The notes under the pieces were generated by a model, which saw only the letters and a program-made list of their open reading frames with translations, was not told the DNA's origin and did no database searches. Below, one piece after another: positions 36,265-45,811 of a DNA stretch of 51,086 nt. Positions within the stretch are counted from its first letter, which is position 1, and each line of letters begins with the position of its first letter. A program made the translations under genes and the position numbers. Source of the DNA: Lysobacterales bacterium (lineage in GTDB: Bacteria; Pseudomonadota; Gammaproteobacteria; Xanthomonadales; Marinicellaceae); the NCBI GenBank assembly GCA_026988115.1, contig JALSLV010000074.1, positions 1 through 51,086 on the forward strand, in the 5' to 3' direction.

Positions 36265-37242
36265 ATGCGATTACTAACATTTGAATACAACGGTCAATCC
36301 AAGCTTGGGGCTTGGGTTGATAATGATGAAAAAATCATTGATTTACATGAAGAGTCTAAAATTCAATTTGCACATGATTCTGAAATTTTTTTATCTATGC
36401 AAGATTTAATTGAATCAGGTAAAAAAGGCTTAGAGCAAGCTAAAAAAATGCTTAAAACACCGCAAACTAAACTTATCAACACAGAAGAAGTTAAAATATT
36501 ATTACCCTTGTTACCTGTGCAATTGCGAGATTTTCTTTGTTTTGAACAACACCTTATTAACTCCTTTAAATCCGCAAAAGAAATACAAATTGCACAATCA
36601 GAGAATCCCCAAGATGCCAGAAAAGAATTAGACAACAGTGATTTATTTGATATTCCTAAGGTATGGTATGAAACGCCTATTTATTACAATTGCTCACGTT
36701 TAGCAAGTTGTGGGACAGGTGAAAAAATTTACTGGCCAAAGTATTCCAAAATTTGGGATTATGAACTTGAGTGGGCAGCAGTAATCGGTAAAAAAGGCAA
36801 AGATATTAAAAAAAAAGAAGCTAAAGACTATATCTTTGGCTACACTATTTTTAATGATTTTAGTGCCAGAGATGAACAACTTCGTGTTTTAGGTGCGAAA
36901 CTAGGGCCAGGTAAAGGCAAAGACTTCAATAACTCAAATGTATTTGGACCATGCATTGTAACGGCTGATGAATTTGAGAATCCCTACAATTTAAAAATGA
37001 CTGCACAAGTCAATGGAGAACTTTGGTCACAAGGCACAACAAATTCTATGCACCATACCTTTGAAGACATTATAGCGTATATTTCACAATCTGAAAGTAT
37101 TTACCCTGGAGAAGTTTTAGGCTCAGGAACGGTAGGGACTGGTTGTGGTTTAGAATTGTTAAAATTTCTAAAAGATGGTGACAAAATTCAATTAACGATT
37201 GAAAAAATAGGTACAATTACAAATACAGTAGTAAAACAATAA
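36265..37242 (+). CDS. fumarylacetoacetate hydrolase (FAH) family protein
   Basis: This 325-residue cytosolic enzyme of the FAH superfamily cleaves or decarboxylates C-C bonds of beta-diketone-type acids. The C-terminal catalytic part carries the metal-binding Glu pair in WDYELEWAAVIGKKGKDI. The conserved YTIFNDFSARDEQ follows, and STGTVGTGCG-like GSGTVGTGCGLELLKFL lies near the end. The N-terminal domain (1-70) is the usual FAH_N region. The substrate cannot be assigned. It is next to an MBL hydrolase gene nine bases downstream, so a two-step catabolic unit is possible. Confidence 0.85.
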   Translation: MRLLTFEYNGQSKLGAWVDNDEKIIDLHEESKIQFAHDSEIFLSMQDLIESGKKGLEQAKKMLKTPQTKLINTEEVKILLPLLPVQLRDFLCFEQHLINSFKSAKEIQIAQSENPQDARKELDNSDLFDIPKVWYETPIYYNCSRLASCGTGEKIYWPKYSKIWDYELEWAAVIGKKGKDIKKKEAKDYIFGYTIFNDFSARDEQLRVLGAKLGPGKGKDFNNSNVFGPCIVTADEFENPYNLKMTAQVNGELWSQGTTNSMHHTFEDIIAYISQSESIYPGEVLGSGTVGTGCGLELLKFLKDGDKIQLTIEKIGTITNTVVKQ

Positions 37243-37251
37243 ATTAATATT

Positions 37252-38259
37252 ATGAATAATGCTAGATATAACAAAGGGTTAAAGGAAATAGGCAATGGAA
37301 TCTATGCTTACTTACAGCCAGATGGTTCATGGGGTTGGAGTAATGCAGGACTAATTGCTGATAGCGGAAAATCGTTGTTAGTCGATACTTTATATGACCA
37401 ACCTTTAACAGCAACGATGTTAAAGGCAATTGAACATGCGACAACAATCAAACCACATGACATAAACACTTTAGTCAATACTCATGCCAATGGTGATCAT
37501 ACATGGGGCAATGGGATATTGAAGAATGCTGAAATCATAGCATCCAAAGAAACCGCTGAACAAATGCGAGAAGAAATAAGCCCTCAAATGATGGTTAATA
37601 TGCTCTTAAATGCCAAGAATATGGGAGAGGCTGGCGAATTTATACTTGAAAACTTCTCTGGCTTTTCTTGGGAAGGGCTTGAGGTTACCATGCCAACAAA
37701 AACATTTGAAGGAACAATGGATTTAAAAATAGGGCATAAGGAAGTCCGTCTACAAAATGTTGGTCCAGCTCATACCGATGGTGATACCCTTGTTTATGTA
37801 CCAGACGATAAGATAATCTATACTGGTGATATATTGTTTATTGATGGAACGCCAGTAATTTGGTCTGGACCAATTTCTAATTGGATAAAAGCTTGTGATT
37901 ATATCCTATCACTGGATGTTGATGTTATTGTTCCAGGTCATGGCCCGATTACCGATAAAAATGGCGTTAAACAAGTCCGCGAATACTTAAACTATATCGC
38001 AGTTGAATCCCGTAAAAGATACGACGCAGGCATGAGTTTTAATGATGCTGCTAACGATATCGCTTTGGGACACTTTGGCAAATGGACTGACACGGAACGA
38101 ATTGTTATTAATGTTTTTTCACAGTACAAAGAATTCAACAAAGAAAACACAAAAGCTGAAGTGCCTGATATTATTGAATTACTTAAATTAATGCAACAAT
38201 ACAAAAATAACAAATGTAAAAACAAAAATCATATTAACCCAAAGCAATGTAATTGTTAA
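37252..38259 (+). CDS. MBL-fold metallo-hydrolase with HANGDH motif
   Basis: This 335-residue cytosolic protein has the metallo-beta-lactamase fold. The canonical HxHxDH metal motif reads HANGDH in LVNTHANGDHTWGN (about residues 77-90), so the second His is Asn. The later ligands are present in GPAHTDGDTLVY (His) and IYTGDILF (Asp), with VPGHGP (His) further on. I recall this HxNxDH form from a subfamily of uncharacterised MBL proteins, so it is probably functional and not a degraded site. It is co-directional with the FAH gene and ends before a bidirectional terminator. Confidence 0.83.
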   Translation: MNNARYNKGLKEIGNGIYAYLQPDGSWGWSNAGLIADSGKSLLVDTLYDQPLTATMLKAIEHATTIKPHDINTLVNTHANGDHTWGNGILKNAEIIASKETAEQMREEISPQMMVNMLLNAKNMGEAGEFILENFSGFSWEGLEVTMPTKTFEGTMDLKIGHKEVRLQNVGPAHTDGDTLVYVPDDKIIYTGDILFIDGTPVIWSGPISNWIKACDYILSLDVDVIVPGHGPITDKNGVKQVREYLNYIAVESRKRYDAGMSFNDAANDIALGHFGKWTDTERIVINVFSQYKEFNKENTKAEVPDIIELLKLMQQYKNNKCKNKNHINPKQCNC

Positions 38260-38332
38260 TAGCTTTGTTTTATTGATTCAAACGTTTCATAATTTAACAT
38301 AATATATATTATACGCGTAAATAGATTATTAA

Positions 38333-38359
38333 AAAAGCAGAACATTTAGCCCTGCTTTT
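38333..38359. terminator. bidirectional terminator between MBL and MerR genes
   Basis: AAAAGCAG (38333-38340) pairs with CTGCTTTT (38352-38359) across an 11-base loop. A-rich and T-rich flanks lie on both sides, between convergent genes. Confidence 0.75.
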
Positions 38360-38376
38360 GTTTGTTTAGGAATTAG

Positions 38377-38730
38377 TTACTTAAGAATTTCTAGTATTTC
38401 TTCTAACTCCATACGTGTTTGCTGAATAACTTGGTAAGACTTGCTGGCGTCTTTATCTGTTGTTGTTCCTTCTAGTTTAATACGAGCACCACTGATAGTA
38501 TAACCGTGTTCATACAATAAGCTGCGGATTTGGCGTATCATAATAACATCGTGCCTTTGGTAATATCTGCGATTACCGCGACGTTTTACGGGTTTAAGGT
38601 TGGGAAATTCATTTTCCCAATACCTTAATACGTGTGGTTTAACATCACACAAAGTGCTGACTTCACCAATAGTAAAGTATCGCTTTGCAGGAATAGTTGG
38701 AAGTGAATTATTGTGTCCTTGATCCAGCAT
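38377..38730 (-). CDS. MerR-family transcriptional regulator (ihfA-linked type)
   Basis: This 117-residue protein has an N-terminal MerR HTH (about 18-85; RYFTIGEVSTLCDVKPHVLRYW). A short C-terminal helix and no effector-binding domain complete it. A MerR-like gene directly after ihfA is a conserved arrangement in gammaproteobacteria such as Pseudomonas. Its start (ATG 38730) overlaps the end of ihfA by 23 bases. Targets are unknown. It is the last gene of the infC-to-ihfA run before the terminator at 38333-38359. Confidence 0.9.
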   Translation of the reverse strand: MLDQGHNNSLPTIPAKRYFTIGEVSTLCDVKPHVLRYWENEFPNLKPVKRRGNRRYYQRHDVIMIRQIRSLLYEHGYTISGARIKLEGTTTDKDASKSYQVIQQTRMELEEILEILK

Positions 38731-39010
38731 AAGTTTCTATAGTATCTCTAATTTTTTGCCCTGGTTTAAATGCAACAATTCTTCTTGGAGGAATTGCAAT
38801 CTCTTCAAGTGTTTTAGGGTTTCGTCCTGGACGGCCTTTTTTGTCTCTTAATTCAAAATTGCCAAAACCAGAAAGTTTAACATCGCGACCTTCAACTAAA
38901 AGATCTTTGATGGAATTAAAAAAAGCATCAACAAATTCATTGGCTTCGCATTTATTTAAACCTACATCCATGTAAAGCGCTTCAGCTAAATCTGTTTTTG
39001 TAACTGACAT
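38708..39010 (-). CDS. ihfA: integration host factor subunit alpha
   Basis: This 100-residue DNA-bending protein of the HU/IHF family pairs with IHF-beta. It carries the family signature GFGNFELRDKKGRPGRNPKT and the IHF-alpha-like start VTKTDLAEALY. The intercalating proline arm (GRNPKT...IPPRRIVAFKPG) is complete. It lies right after pheT with no gap, as in E. coli pheT-ihfA, which supports the alpha assignment. Confidence 0.96.
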   Translation of the reverse strand: MSVTKTDLAEALYMDVGLNKCEANEFVDAFFNSIKDLLVEGRDVKLSGFGNFELRDKKGRPGRNPKTLEEIAIPPRRIVAFKPGQKIRDTIETYAGSRTQ

Positions 39011-41383
39011 TTATTGACCTCTAATTTCTACGCCTAAATTAACTTTAAGAGAAGATACCACTTTTGCCATCAGTTTGTCTACTTCTTTATCTTCAAAAGT
39101 TGAATTATTTTGTTGTAGAACAATTCCAATAGCTAAAGAGCGATTTCCAACACGAATATTTTCGCCTTGGTATTCATCAAAAACAAAGATGTTTTTTAGT
39201 AAATCACCGGTTTCTTTTACGACAAGAGTTTTAATTTCTTGGTAGGATATATCATTATTGGCAATCATGGCTATATCTCTTCGTACAGAAGGAAATTTAG
39301 AGATTTCTTTAAAACTTGGAAGTGTGCTTTGTTTGATATTATTTATAAATAATTCAAAAGCATAGACAGGCTTTTTAATGCCAATTTTATGGCATATTTG
39401 CGGATGAACTTGCCCTATCCATCCAATTGAATTTCCTCCCAATTTAATTTCAGCTTGTTGCCCAGGATGCAAATAATCTAATGAAGATTTTACAAAATAA
39501 TACGAAGCTTTTGTATTGGCTAATAAGTTTTCTAAATCCCCTTTTATATCAAAAAAATCAATGTTTTCTTTGCTCATGCTCCAGTGCTCTAAATGACGTT
39601 TACCCGTGCAAATACCAATGAGTTTTTCGTCTTCAACAATACACTCGTCCTTGTGGAAGACGTGGCCCGATTCAAACAATTTAACACTTTCGTTTTGGCG
39701 TCTTAAGTTGTATTTAACTGTTTCTAACATACCTGGTAATAGGCTTGTGCGCATTATTGCGAACTCTTCAGTTAATGGATTCTTTAAGGCAATTGAACCT
39801 TCTGCTGCATTTAAAGTTTCTAATTGTTTTCGCGAAACAAAACTGTAATTAATTGCTTCAGTATAGCCTAAAGTTGTTAATTGATTTTTAATGTAATTTG
39901 TTGAAATAATTGCTTCAGGCAACTGCATGATTACACTATCCCCAAACAAGTTTTGTGATGGCATTTTATCGTAACCAATTAAACGAACGACTTCTTCAAT
40001 TAAATCCTCTTCAATATCCATATCGAAACGACTCGTAGGAGCTATCACTTTCCAGCTATCCTCTCCCTCTTCTACTTGCATATTCAGTCCTTCAAGTATT
40101 CTCGTAACTTGTTGTTTATCAACAGTAAATCCTAGTACGCGTTTTAGTTTGTCAGCTGTTAATGTAATCGTTTTTGCTTGCGGAATACAATCTTCGGCTT
40201 TTGCTTCTATTACAGGGCCAACTTCTCCACCACAAATAGCCAAAATGAGTTGTGTAGCACGGTGCATGGCTTGTTCTTGCAAATACGCATCAACCCCGCG
40301 TTCAAAACGCAAAGCTGATTCGGTGAAAATTCCTAAGTCACGTGATTTACCCATTATTGTAGCAGGGTTAAAATAAGCAGACTCTAAAACGATGTCTTTA
40401 GTGCCTTGATTACAACCACTGTTTAGGCCTCCCATTACCCCTGCAATGGCAAGGTAGTTTTGGTTATCAGCAATCATTAAATAGCTTTCATCTAGTACAA
40501 CTTCTTTGCCATCAAGTATGGTGAACTTATCTCCTTTATTTGCCATTTTAACTTCGATAGCACCATCAATTGACGCTTTATCAAAGCCATGCATTGGTTG
40601 ACCAAGCTCAAGCATGACATAGTTGGTTACATCAACTACGGGGTGAATGGCACGAATACCACTGCGGCGCAGTTTTTCCTGCATCCAAATTGGTGTTTGC
40701 TTGGTATTATCTATGTTGTTTATAACACGGCACAAATATCGAGGTGACTGGTGCTCGGCTGTTAACTTAACTTCAATTTTATCGTCAATTGTTGCATCAA
40801 CTGGTTCTATTATTGGCATTGTTAAAGGCATTTCATTTAAGCAAGCGACATCAATAGCAATGCCTTTGACACAAAAACAATCGGCTCGATTAGGCGTTAA
40901 ATCAATATCAATAATTGCATCATTAAGTCCAAAATATTCACGAATATCTGTTCCAACGGGTGCATCATTTGGTAATTCTAAAATACCAGAATGATCATCA
41001 CTAAGCCCGAGTTCAACATTTGAGCACAACATACCATTGGATTCTTGACCACGCAATTTTGATTTTTTGATTTTAAAATTACCTGGTAATACCGCGCCAA
41101 TCATGGCTAATGCAGATTTTAATCCTTTACGCGCGTTGGGTGCACCGCAAACAATTTGCAAGTTCTCTGATGTACCTACATCCACTTGGCAGATGTTTAA
41201 TTTATCAGCATCTGGGTGTTTTTCTATTGAAATAATTTCTGCCACCACAACATTGGTGAAATCCCCTGCAGCTGCTAATGCAGCATCAACTTCCAAGCCT
41301 AGCATGGTTAGTTGTTCAACCAATTCATCAGTTGTTATTTTTGGATTGACCCATTCTCTTAACCAATTTTCACTAATTTTCAT
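39011..41383 (-). CDS. pheT: phenylalanyl-tRNA synthetase beta subunit
   Basis: This 790-residue subunit of the alpha2-beta2 PheRS starts MKISENWLREWVNPKIT. It contains the EMAP/OB-fold tRNA-binding domain (about 40-150), the B3/4 editing domain (about 210-380), the B5 domain (about 400-475) and the C-terminal anticodon-binding (FDX-ACB) domain (about 695-788). The length is normal (E. coli 795). It follows pheS after an 11-base gap and is directly followed by ihfA. Confidence 0.97.
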   Translation of the reverse strand: MKISENWLREWVNPKITTDELVEQLTMLGLEVDAALAAAGDFTNVVVAEIISIEKHPDADKLNICQVDVGTSENLQIVCGAPNARKGLKSALAMIGAVLPGNFKIKKSKLRGQESNGMLCSNVELGLSDDHSGILELPNDAPVGTDIREYFGLNDAIIDIDLTPNRADCFCVKGIAIDVACLNEMPLTMPIIEPVDATIDDKIEVKLTAEHQSPRYLCRVINNIDNTKQTPIWMQEKLRRSGIRAIHPVVDVTNYVMLELGQPMHGFDKASIDGAIEVKMANKGDKFTILDGKEVVLDESYLMIADNQNYLAIAGVMGGLNSGCNQGTKDIVLESAYFNPATIMGKSRDLGIFTESALRFERGVDAYLQEQAMHRATQLILAICGGEVGPVIEAKAEDCIPQAKTITLTADKLKRVLGFTVDKQQVTRILEGLNMQVEEGEDSWKVIAPTSRFDMDIEEDLIEEVVRLIGYDKMPSQNLFGDSVIMQLPEAIISTNYIKNQLTTLGYTEAINYSFVSRKQLETLNAAEGSIALKNPLTEEFAIMRTSLLPGMLETVKYNLRRQNESVKLFESGHVFHKDECIVEDEKLIGICTGKRHLEHWSMSKENIDFFDIKGDLENLLANTKASYYFVKSSLDYLHPGQQAEIKLGGNSIGWIGQVHPQICHKIGIKKPVYAFELFINNIKQSTLPSFKEISKFPSVRRDIAMIANNDISYQEIKTLVVKETGDLLKNIFVFDEYQGENIRVGNRSLAIGIVLQQNNSTFEDKEVDKLMAKVVSSLKVNLGVEIRGQ

Positions 41384-41394
41384 TTGCCCTACTC

Positions 41395-42390
41395 CTATTT
41401 AAATTGCTTAAGAAAAGCTAAATCATTTTCAAAAAATTGACGCAAATCTTTAACGCCATAACGTAACATGGCAAAGCGTTCTACGCCTAAACCAAAAGCA
41501 AAGCCTGTGTATTTTTCAGGATCTATTCCCCCTGCCCTCAACACATTTGGATGCACCATGCCACAACCGAGTACTTCTAACCAACCAGTACTGCCATCGT
41601 CTTTTTGCCACTCGACATCAACCTCAGCTGATGGCTCAGTAAAAGGAAAGTAAGAAGGGCGAAGACGTATCTTCAAATCTTTCTCGAAAAAGGCGTTAAC
41701 AAATTGATTTAAAACACCTTTTAAGCTAGCAAATGTGATGGTTTCACCAACCACAAGCCCTTCAACTTGATGAAACATTGGGGTATGTGTTTGATCCGAA
41801 TCACTGCGGTAAACACGACCAGGCGCGATAATTTTTATCGGTGGCGACATGTGTTTCATGGCACGAATTTGCACGGGTGAGGTATGTGTGCGTAATAAAT
41901 GCCCGTCATCAAACCAAAAGGTATCGTGCATAGTCCGAGCCGGATGATGTGCTGGGAAATTTAACGCTTCAAAATTGTGGTAATCGTCTTCAATCTCAGG
42001 TCCTGTTTTAACCTCAAACCCCAAACCTGTAAACAATTCAACAATGCGATTCATCGTTCGTGTCACAGGATGTAGATTAGCCGATGCAATACTTCTTCCC
42101 GGTAGCGTGACATCAATGGATTCCGCTTCGAGCTTTTTATCCATTTCTAGTTGTTGTAAAACTTTACGACGCGCCTGAATTTGTTGTTGCAATTGCCCTT
42201 TGGCTTTATTGATTTCAACTCCTGCTTCTCGACGTTGATCACCTGGCAATGTTCCCAACAGTTTGAGTTGAGCCGTAATTGTTCCTTTTTTACCTAAATA
42301 TGCCACTCGAATTTCTTCAAGAACTCGAATATCTGTTGCTGCTTCAATTTCTTTTTTCCCTTGAGCAATTATTTGATTAAGATTTTCCAC
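41395..42390 (-). CDS. pheS: phenylalanyl-tRNA synthetase alpha subunit
   Basis: This 331-residue catalytic subunit has an N-terminal coiled coil (about 1-90) and a class II core. Motif 2 is in [13 protein letters not shown]...[21 protein letters not shown], and motif 3 is [15 protein letters not shown]. The start is GTG at 42390 with AGGTGA upstream. The gap to rplT holds a terminator-like hairpin (42417-42469) that may set the level of read-through. I found no Phe-rich leader peptide like E. coli pheM. Confidence 0.97.
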   Translation of the reverse strand: MENLNQIIAQGKKEIEAATDIRVLEEIRVAYLGKKGTITAQLKLLGTLPGDQRREAGVEINKAKGQLQQQIQARRKVLQQLEMDKKLEAESIDVTLPGRSIASANLHPVTRTMNRIVELFTGLGFEVKTGPEIEDDYHNFEALNFPAHHPARTMHDTFWFDDGHLLRTHTSPVQIRAMKHMSPPIKIIAPGRVYRSDSDQTHTPMFHQVEGLVVGETITFASLKGVLNQFVNAFFEKDLKIRLRPSYFPFTEPSAEVDVEWQKDDGSTGWLEVLGCGMVHPNVLRAGGIDPEKYTGFAFGLGVERFAMLRYGVKDLRQFFENDLAFLKQFK

Positions 42391-42416
42391 ATTTCACCTG
42401 TTAGTGATAATTTTAC

Positions 42417-42469
42417 ATAAAAAAAGAGGAAATAACCGACCAGCATTAACTGGAAAGCTAATTCCTCTT
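42417..42469 (-). terminator. terminator or attenuator between rplT and pheS
   Basis: On the minus strand, AAGAGGAA pairs with TTCCTCTT around an inner CCAG-TTAATG-CTGG hairpin, followed by a run of seven T. It lies about 50 bases after the rplT stop and would reduce transcription into pheST. A weaker stem ATCCTATT/AATAGGAT lies just before it. No Phe-codon leader is visible, so the control signal, if any, is unknown. Confidence 0.7.
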
Positions 42470-42518
42470 AATAGATTTTAATCTTTAAATCCTATTATTA
42501 TCAATAGGATGAATCGAT

Positions 42519-42875
42519 TTATTTCAATGCTTTAGCAGCAAGTTCAGCAACAGCTGAAAAACCAGCTTTATCATGAACTGCCATATCGGCTAAAACTTTA
42601 CGATCTAAAGAGATATTAGCTTTCTTTAAACCGTTGATAAATCGAGAATAGGATAAACCGTTGTTTCTTGCAGCCGCATTAATACGTGTAATCCATAAGG
42701 CACGGAATTGACGTTTTCTTTGCTTTCTATCGCGGTAGGCGTATTGTCCTGCTTTGATAACTGCTTGTTTAGCAACACGGTAAACTTTACGGCGTGCGTT
42801 GTAATACCCTTTTGCTAATTTTAATATTTTCTTATGACGTTTTCTTGCAGTAACGCCTCTTTTAACTCTTGCCAT
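42519..42875 (-). CDS. rplT: 50S ribosomal protein L20
   Basis: This 118-residue protein starts [19 protein letters not shown], the L20 signature, and is full length. In E. coli, L20 binds 23S rRNA and represses the rpmI-rplT mRNA. The same gene order is kept here, 14 bases after rpmI. Confidence 0.98.
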   Translation of the reverse strand: MARVKRGVTARKRHKKILKLAKGYYNARRKVYRVAKQAVIKAGQYAYRDRKQRKRQFRALWITRINAAARNNGLSYSRFINGLKKANISLDRKVLADMAVHDKAGFSAVAELAAKALK

Positions 42876-42889
42876 TTTCTCTTAACTCC

Positions 42890-43084
42890 TTATGCGTACG
42901 GTAACATTGATTTAACTTGCTTGATATCAGACTCAGCTATCATGTCTGTACCACGTAAGTTACGTTTACGTTTCGTTGTCATTTTGGTTAAGATATGACT
43001 CTTATTTGCGTATCCACGCTTAAAACCATTAGCGGTTTTTTTAAAACGCTTCGCAGCGCCTTTTTTGGTTTTCATTTTTGGCAT
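42890..43084 (-). CDS. rpmI: 50S ribosomal protein L35
   Basis: This 64-residue basic protein starts [20 protein letters not shown], which is diagnostic for L35, and is full length. It lies between infC and rplT. The 152-base gap upstream (43085-43236) has no gene. It is where L20 autorepression acts in E. coli, but I did not verify a pseudoknot. Confidence 0.98.
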   Translation of the reverse strand: MPKMKTKKGAAKRFKKTANGFKRGYANKSHILTKMTTKRKRNLRGTDMIAESDIKQVKSMLPYA

Positions 43085-43236
43085 TATTATGCTCCATTTA
43101 AATGTTTAAAAACTACAATAAGTAATGGCATGACCATTTTAGCTTCACTAACTTATTGCTGTTAACGATAGAAAATAAATCTATCTATGCTTTTAATCCT
43201 TATGGTAGGTGTTTTTACCTATTTGCAAATATTTAT

Positions 43237-43767
43237 TTACTGTTTACTAGTAGCCTTAGGCGCCAATAACATTATCATAAATCGTCCTTCCATTTTTGCT
43301 GGTCGTTGTTCCACTACAACCTCTTCGGCTAAATCATCTTCTAATCGATCTAACATGTTTGCGCCAATATCACGATGAGCCAATTCTCTGCCTCTAAACA
43401 TGATAGTAACCTTAACTTTATTACCTTGACCTATAAACTTACGTAAATTACGCAATTTGACCTGGTAATCGGCCTCTTCTGTATTTGGTCTAAACTTGAC
43501 TTCTTTAAGCTGAACTTTCTTTTGCTTTTTCTTTGAAGCTTGTTTCTTTTTGGAATTTTCAAATCTGAATTTCCCATAATCCATGATTTTGCAAACAGGC
43601 GGTTCTGCTTTTGGTGATATTTCAACCAAATCTAATTTCTGAGCCTTGGCTCTATCAAGAGCAGCATCTGTTGCCAAAATTCCTACTTGTTTACCATCAC
43701 TGTCAATTAAACGTACTTTCATGCACGTAATTGCTTCATTTATTCTGGTTTGGTGTTTCTTTGCGAT
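43237..43767 (-). CDS. infC: translation initiation factor IF-3, starting at ATC
   Basis: IF-3 binds the 30S subunit and enforces start-codon fidelity. The part from ATG 43722 (MKVRLIDSDGKQVG) lacks the usual N-terminus. In-frame codons upstream encode AKKHQTRINEAITC, matching the family's '..NRINGEIR..EVRL' start. The first plausible initiation codon is ATC at 43767, with TGAGGA nine bases before it, giving 176 residues (E. coli 180). A non-canonical AUU/AUC start is the known IF-3 autoregulation device. The core LVEISPKAEPPVCKIMDYGK is intact. It lies 32 bases after thrS. Confidence 0.92.
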   Translation of the reverse strand: MAKKHQTRINEAITCMKVRLIDSDGKQVGILATDAALDRAKAQKLDLVEISPKAEPPVCKIMDYGKFRFENSKKKQASKKKQKKVQLKEVKFRPNTEEADYQVKLRNLRKFIGQGNKVKVTIMFRGRELAHRDIGANMLDRLEDDLAEEVVVEQRPAKMEGRFMIMLLAPKATSKQ

Positions 43768-43799
43768 TTTTCTAAATCCTCATTTTTTAATAGTGTCTA

Positions 43800-45707
43800 T
43801 TATACTTTATCCGATTCTAACGATTTAAAGTGTTCTACAAGTTCAGAAATAGTTTTATTTCCTGCATCATCGCCATTAAGTTTTCTAACGGTAACAGAAC
43901 CATTTTCCATCTCTTTATTGCCAACAACTAACATGTAAGCACACTTCTCTAAAGTATGTTCGCGAATTTTATAGCCTATCTTCTCATTTCTCAAGTCTAA
44001 TTTGACTCTAAATCCATTGTTTTTCAATTCTTTTGCTAAATTAGCCGCATATTCGCTTTGTGCGTCCGTAATATTCATAATTACTGCTTGAATTGGTGCA
44101 AGCCAAAAAGGCAAGTTACCAGCATGGTGTTCGATTAAAATCCCTAAGAATCGTTCAAACGAACCCAATATTGCACGGTGCAACATAACGGGTGCGTGTT
44201 TGTTTCCATCCTCACCAACATAGCTGGCATCGAGGCGATTTGGCATGGAAAAATCGACTTGAATTGTGCCACATTGCCACACACGACCCAAACAGTCTTT
44301 TAATGAAAACTCAATTTTTGGACCGTAAAAAGCCCCTTCTCCAGGCAATTCTTGCCAATCTAATTTTTTATTGTCTAATGCTGTAGCAAGTGCTTGTTCT
44401 GACTTGTCCCAAATTTCATCACTACCAACACGGTTTTCTGGGCGTGTAGACAATCTATAGATAATGTCAGTAAATCCAAAATCTTGATAAATTTCATGTA
44501 AGAAGTCTATAAATTCAGAAACTTCATCCTGAATTTGTTCCTCAGTACAGAAAATATGCGCATCATCTTGCACAAAGCCACGCACACGCATTAAACCGTG
44601 CAAAGCACCTGATGGTTCATTACGGTGACACGATCCAAATTCAGCTAAACGTAAAGGTAAATCACGGTAAGATTTTAAGCCTTGGTTATACACTTGAACG
44701 TGGCAAGGACAATTCATAGGCTTTATGGCAAATTTACGCCCTTCTGATTCCACTGAGAACATATCATCACCAAATTTATCGGCATGACCTGATCGTTCCC
44801 ATAAGCTAAAATCAACCACTTGAGGTGTATTTATTTCTTGATAATCACGAAGGTTTAACTTGGTACGCATGTGCCGTTGCACCGCTTGATAAATTGACCA
44901 ACCATTTGGATGCCAAAAGACCATCCCAGGTGCTTCTTCTTGGAAGTGAAATAAATCCATGCGTTTGCCCAATTTTCTGTGGTCACGCTTTTCAGCTTCT
45001 TCCAGCATATGCAAATAGTGTTTCAAATCCTTTTTGTCACCCCAAGCCGTTCCATATATGCGCTGCAGCATTTCATTATCACTGTTGCCACGCCAATAAG
45101 CACCTGCAACATGCATGAGTTTGAAAACTTTTAATTTAGATGTGTTTGGTACATGTGGACCACGACAAAGGTCAATGAATTCTCCTTGCTTATAAAGGCT
45201 TAAAGTTTGATCCTCTGGAATGTCACGAATGATTTCCGCTTTATATTTTTCCCCCATGTTTTCGAACAAAGCAACGGCTTCATCTCGTTTCATGGTGTGA
45301 CGTTCAACAATAAGTTTTTGTTTTACAATCCTTTTCATTTCTGCAGTAATCTCTGCCAACTCCTTGTCAGTAAAATGATGTTCGCTGGAAAAATCGTAGA
45401 AAAATCCATTTTCAATAACCGGACCAATAGTGACTTGTACCTTAGGGTAAAGGCGTTTAACGGCCTGAGCCATTAAATGGGCTGTCGAATGACGAATCAC
45501 TTCAAGGCCTTCTTCATCCCTGCTTGTGACAATTGACAAATCTACATCCGTTGTAATTTCAGTTGATAAATCAACCAATTCCCCATTGATTTTGGCAGCA
45601 AGCGCTGCATTGGCAAGTCCAGGGCCGATATCCATTGCGACATCAAAGGCACTGATAGCTTTATCAAAGCTACGTGTGGATCCATCTGTTAAAGTAATAA
45701 TTGGCAT
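43800..45707 (-). CDS. thrS: threonyl-tRNA synthetase
   Basis: This 635-residue class II synthetase has the TGS domain (1-60) and the N2 editing domain (about 65-225; [17 protein letters not shown] and the [13 protein letters not shown] region). The catalytic core has zinc ligands in [10 protein letters not shown], motif 2 [15 protein letters not shown] and motif 3 [20 protein letters not shown]-terminal anticodon-binding domain ends the protein. The length is close to E. coli (642). The upstream region 45708-45841 carries a strong promoter, a Thr-rich leader ORF and alternative hairpins, so transcription attenuation by Thr-tRNA supply is likely. infC follows after 32 bases. Confidence 0.97.
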   Translation of the reverse strand: MPIITLTDGSTRSFDKAISAFDVAMDIGPGLANAALAAKINGELVDLSTEITTDVDLSIVTSRDEEGLEVIRHSTAHLMAQAVKRLYPKVQVTIGPVIENGFFYDFSSEHHFTDKELAEITAEMKRIVKQKLIVERHTMKRDEAVALFENMGEKYKAEIIRDIPEDQTLSLYKQGEFIDLCRGPHVPNTSKLKVFKLMHVAGAYWRGNSDNEMLQRIYGTAWGDKKDLKHYLHMLEEAEKRDHRKLGKRMDLFHFQEEAPGMVFWHPNGWSIYQAVQRHMRTKLNLRDYQEINTPQVVDFSLWERSGHADKFGDDMFSVESEGRKFAIKPMNCPCHVQVYNQGLKSYRDLPLRLAEFGSCHRNEPSGALHGLMRVRGFVQDDAHIFCTEEQIQDEVSEFIDFLHEIYQDFGFTDIIYRLSTRPENRVGSDEIWDKSEQALATALDNKKLDWQELPGEGAFYGPKIEFSLKDCLGRVWQCGTIQVDFSMPNRLDASYVGEDGNKHAPVMLHRAILGSFERFLGILIEHHAGNLPFWLAPIQAVIMNITDAQSEYAANLAKELKNNGFRVKLDLRNEKIGYKIREHTLEKCAYMLVVGNKEMENGSVTVRKLNGDDAGNKTISELVEHFKSLESDKV

Positions 45708-45731
45708 AATTTTATCTAATATATTTAAAGC

Positions 45732-45769
45732 AAAAAAAAAGCACGTAAAGTGCTCAAGCTATTTACGTG
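45732..45769 (-). promoter_or_regulatory. thrS attenuator: alternative antiterminator and terminator hairpins
   Basis: Two hairpins compete on the minus strand. The antiterminator pairs CACGTAAA (45762-45769) with TTTACGTG (45742-45749), a perfect 8 bp with a 12-base loop. The terminator pairs AGCAC (45750-45754) with GTGCT (45740-45744) around TTTAC, followed by nine T (45732-45740). The terminator uses bases that the antiterminator also needs, so only one can form. A ribosome stalled on the Thr codons of the leader would leave the first antiterminator arm free. A ribosome at the stop codon would crowd it. Twenty-four bases separate the T-run from the thrS ATG. Confidence 0.78.
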
Positions 45770-45781
45770 TAAGACTTATAT

Positions 45782-45805
45782 TTAATTTGTTGTCGTCGTT
45801 TTCAT
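45782..45805 (-). CDS. thrS leader peptide, MKTTTTN
   Basis: ATG AAA ACG ACG ACA ACA AAT TAA encodes seven residues, four of them consecutive threonines, directly upstream of the attenuator hairpins of threonyl-tRNA synthetase. The match of codon type to the downstream gene is strong evidence that it is a sensing leader. There is no Shine-Dalgarno sequence. The -10 box ends six bases before the ATG, so the transcript would start at or next to the A of the ATG, implying a leaderless mRNA. The stop codon lies 12 bases before the first antiterminator arm. Confidence 0.78.
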   Translation of the reverse strand: MKTTTTN

Positions 45806-45811
45806 GGATGA

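Noticed and set aside
40647-40994. A 115-codon antisense ORF inside pheT
   Set aside because: pheT is intact and well conserved; the antisense frame is a codon-bias shadow.
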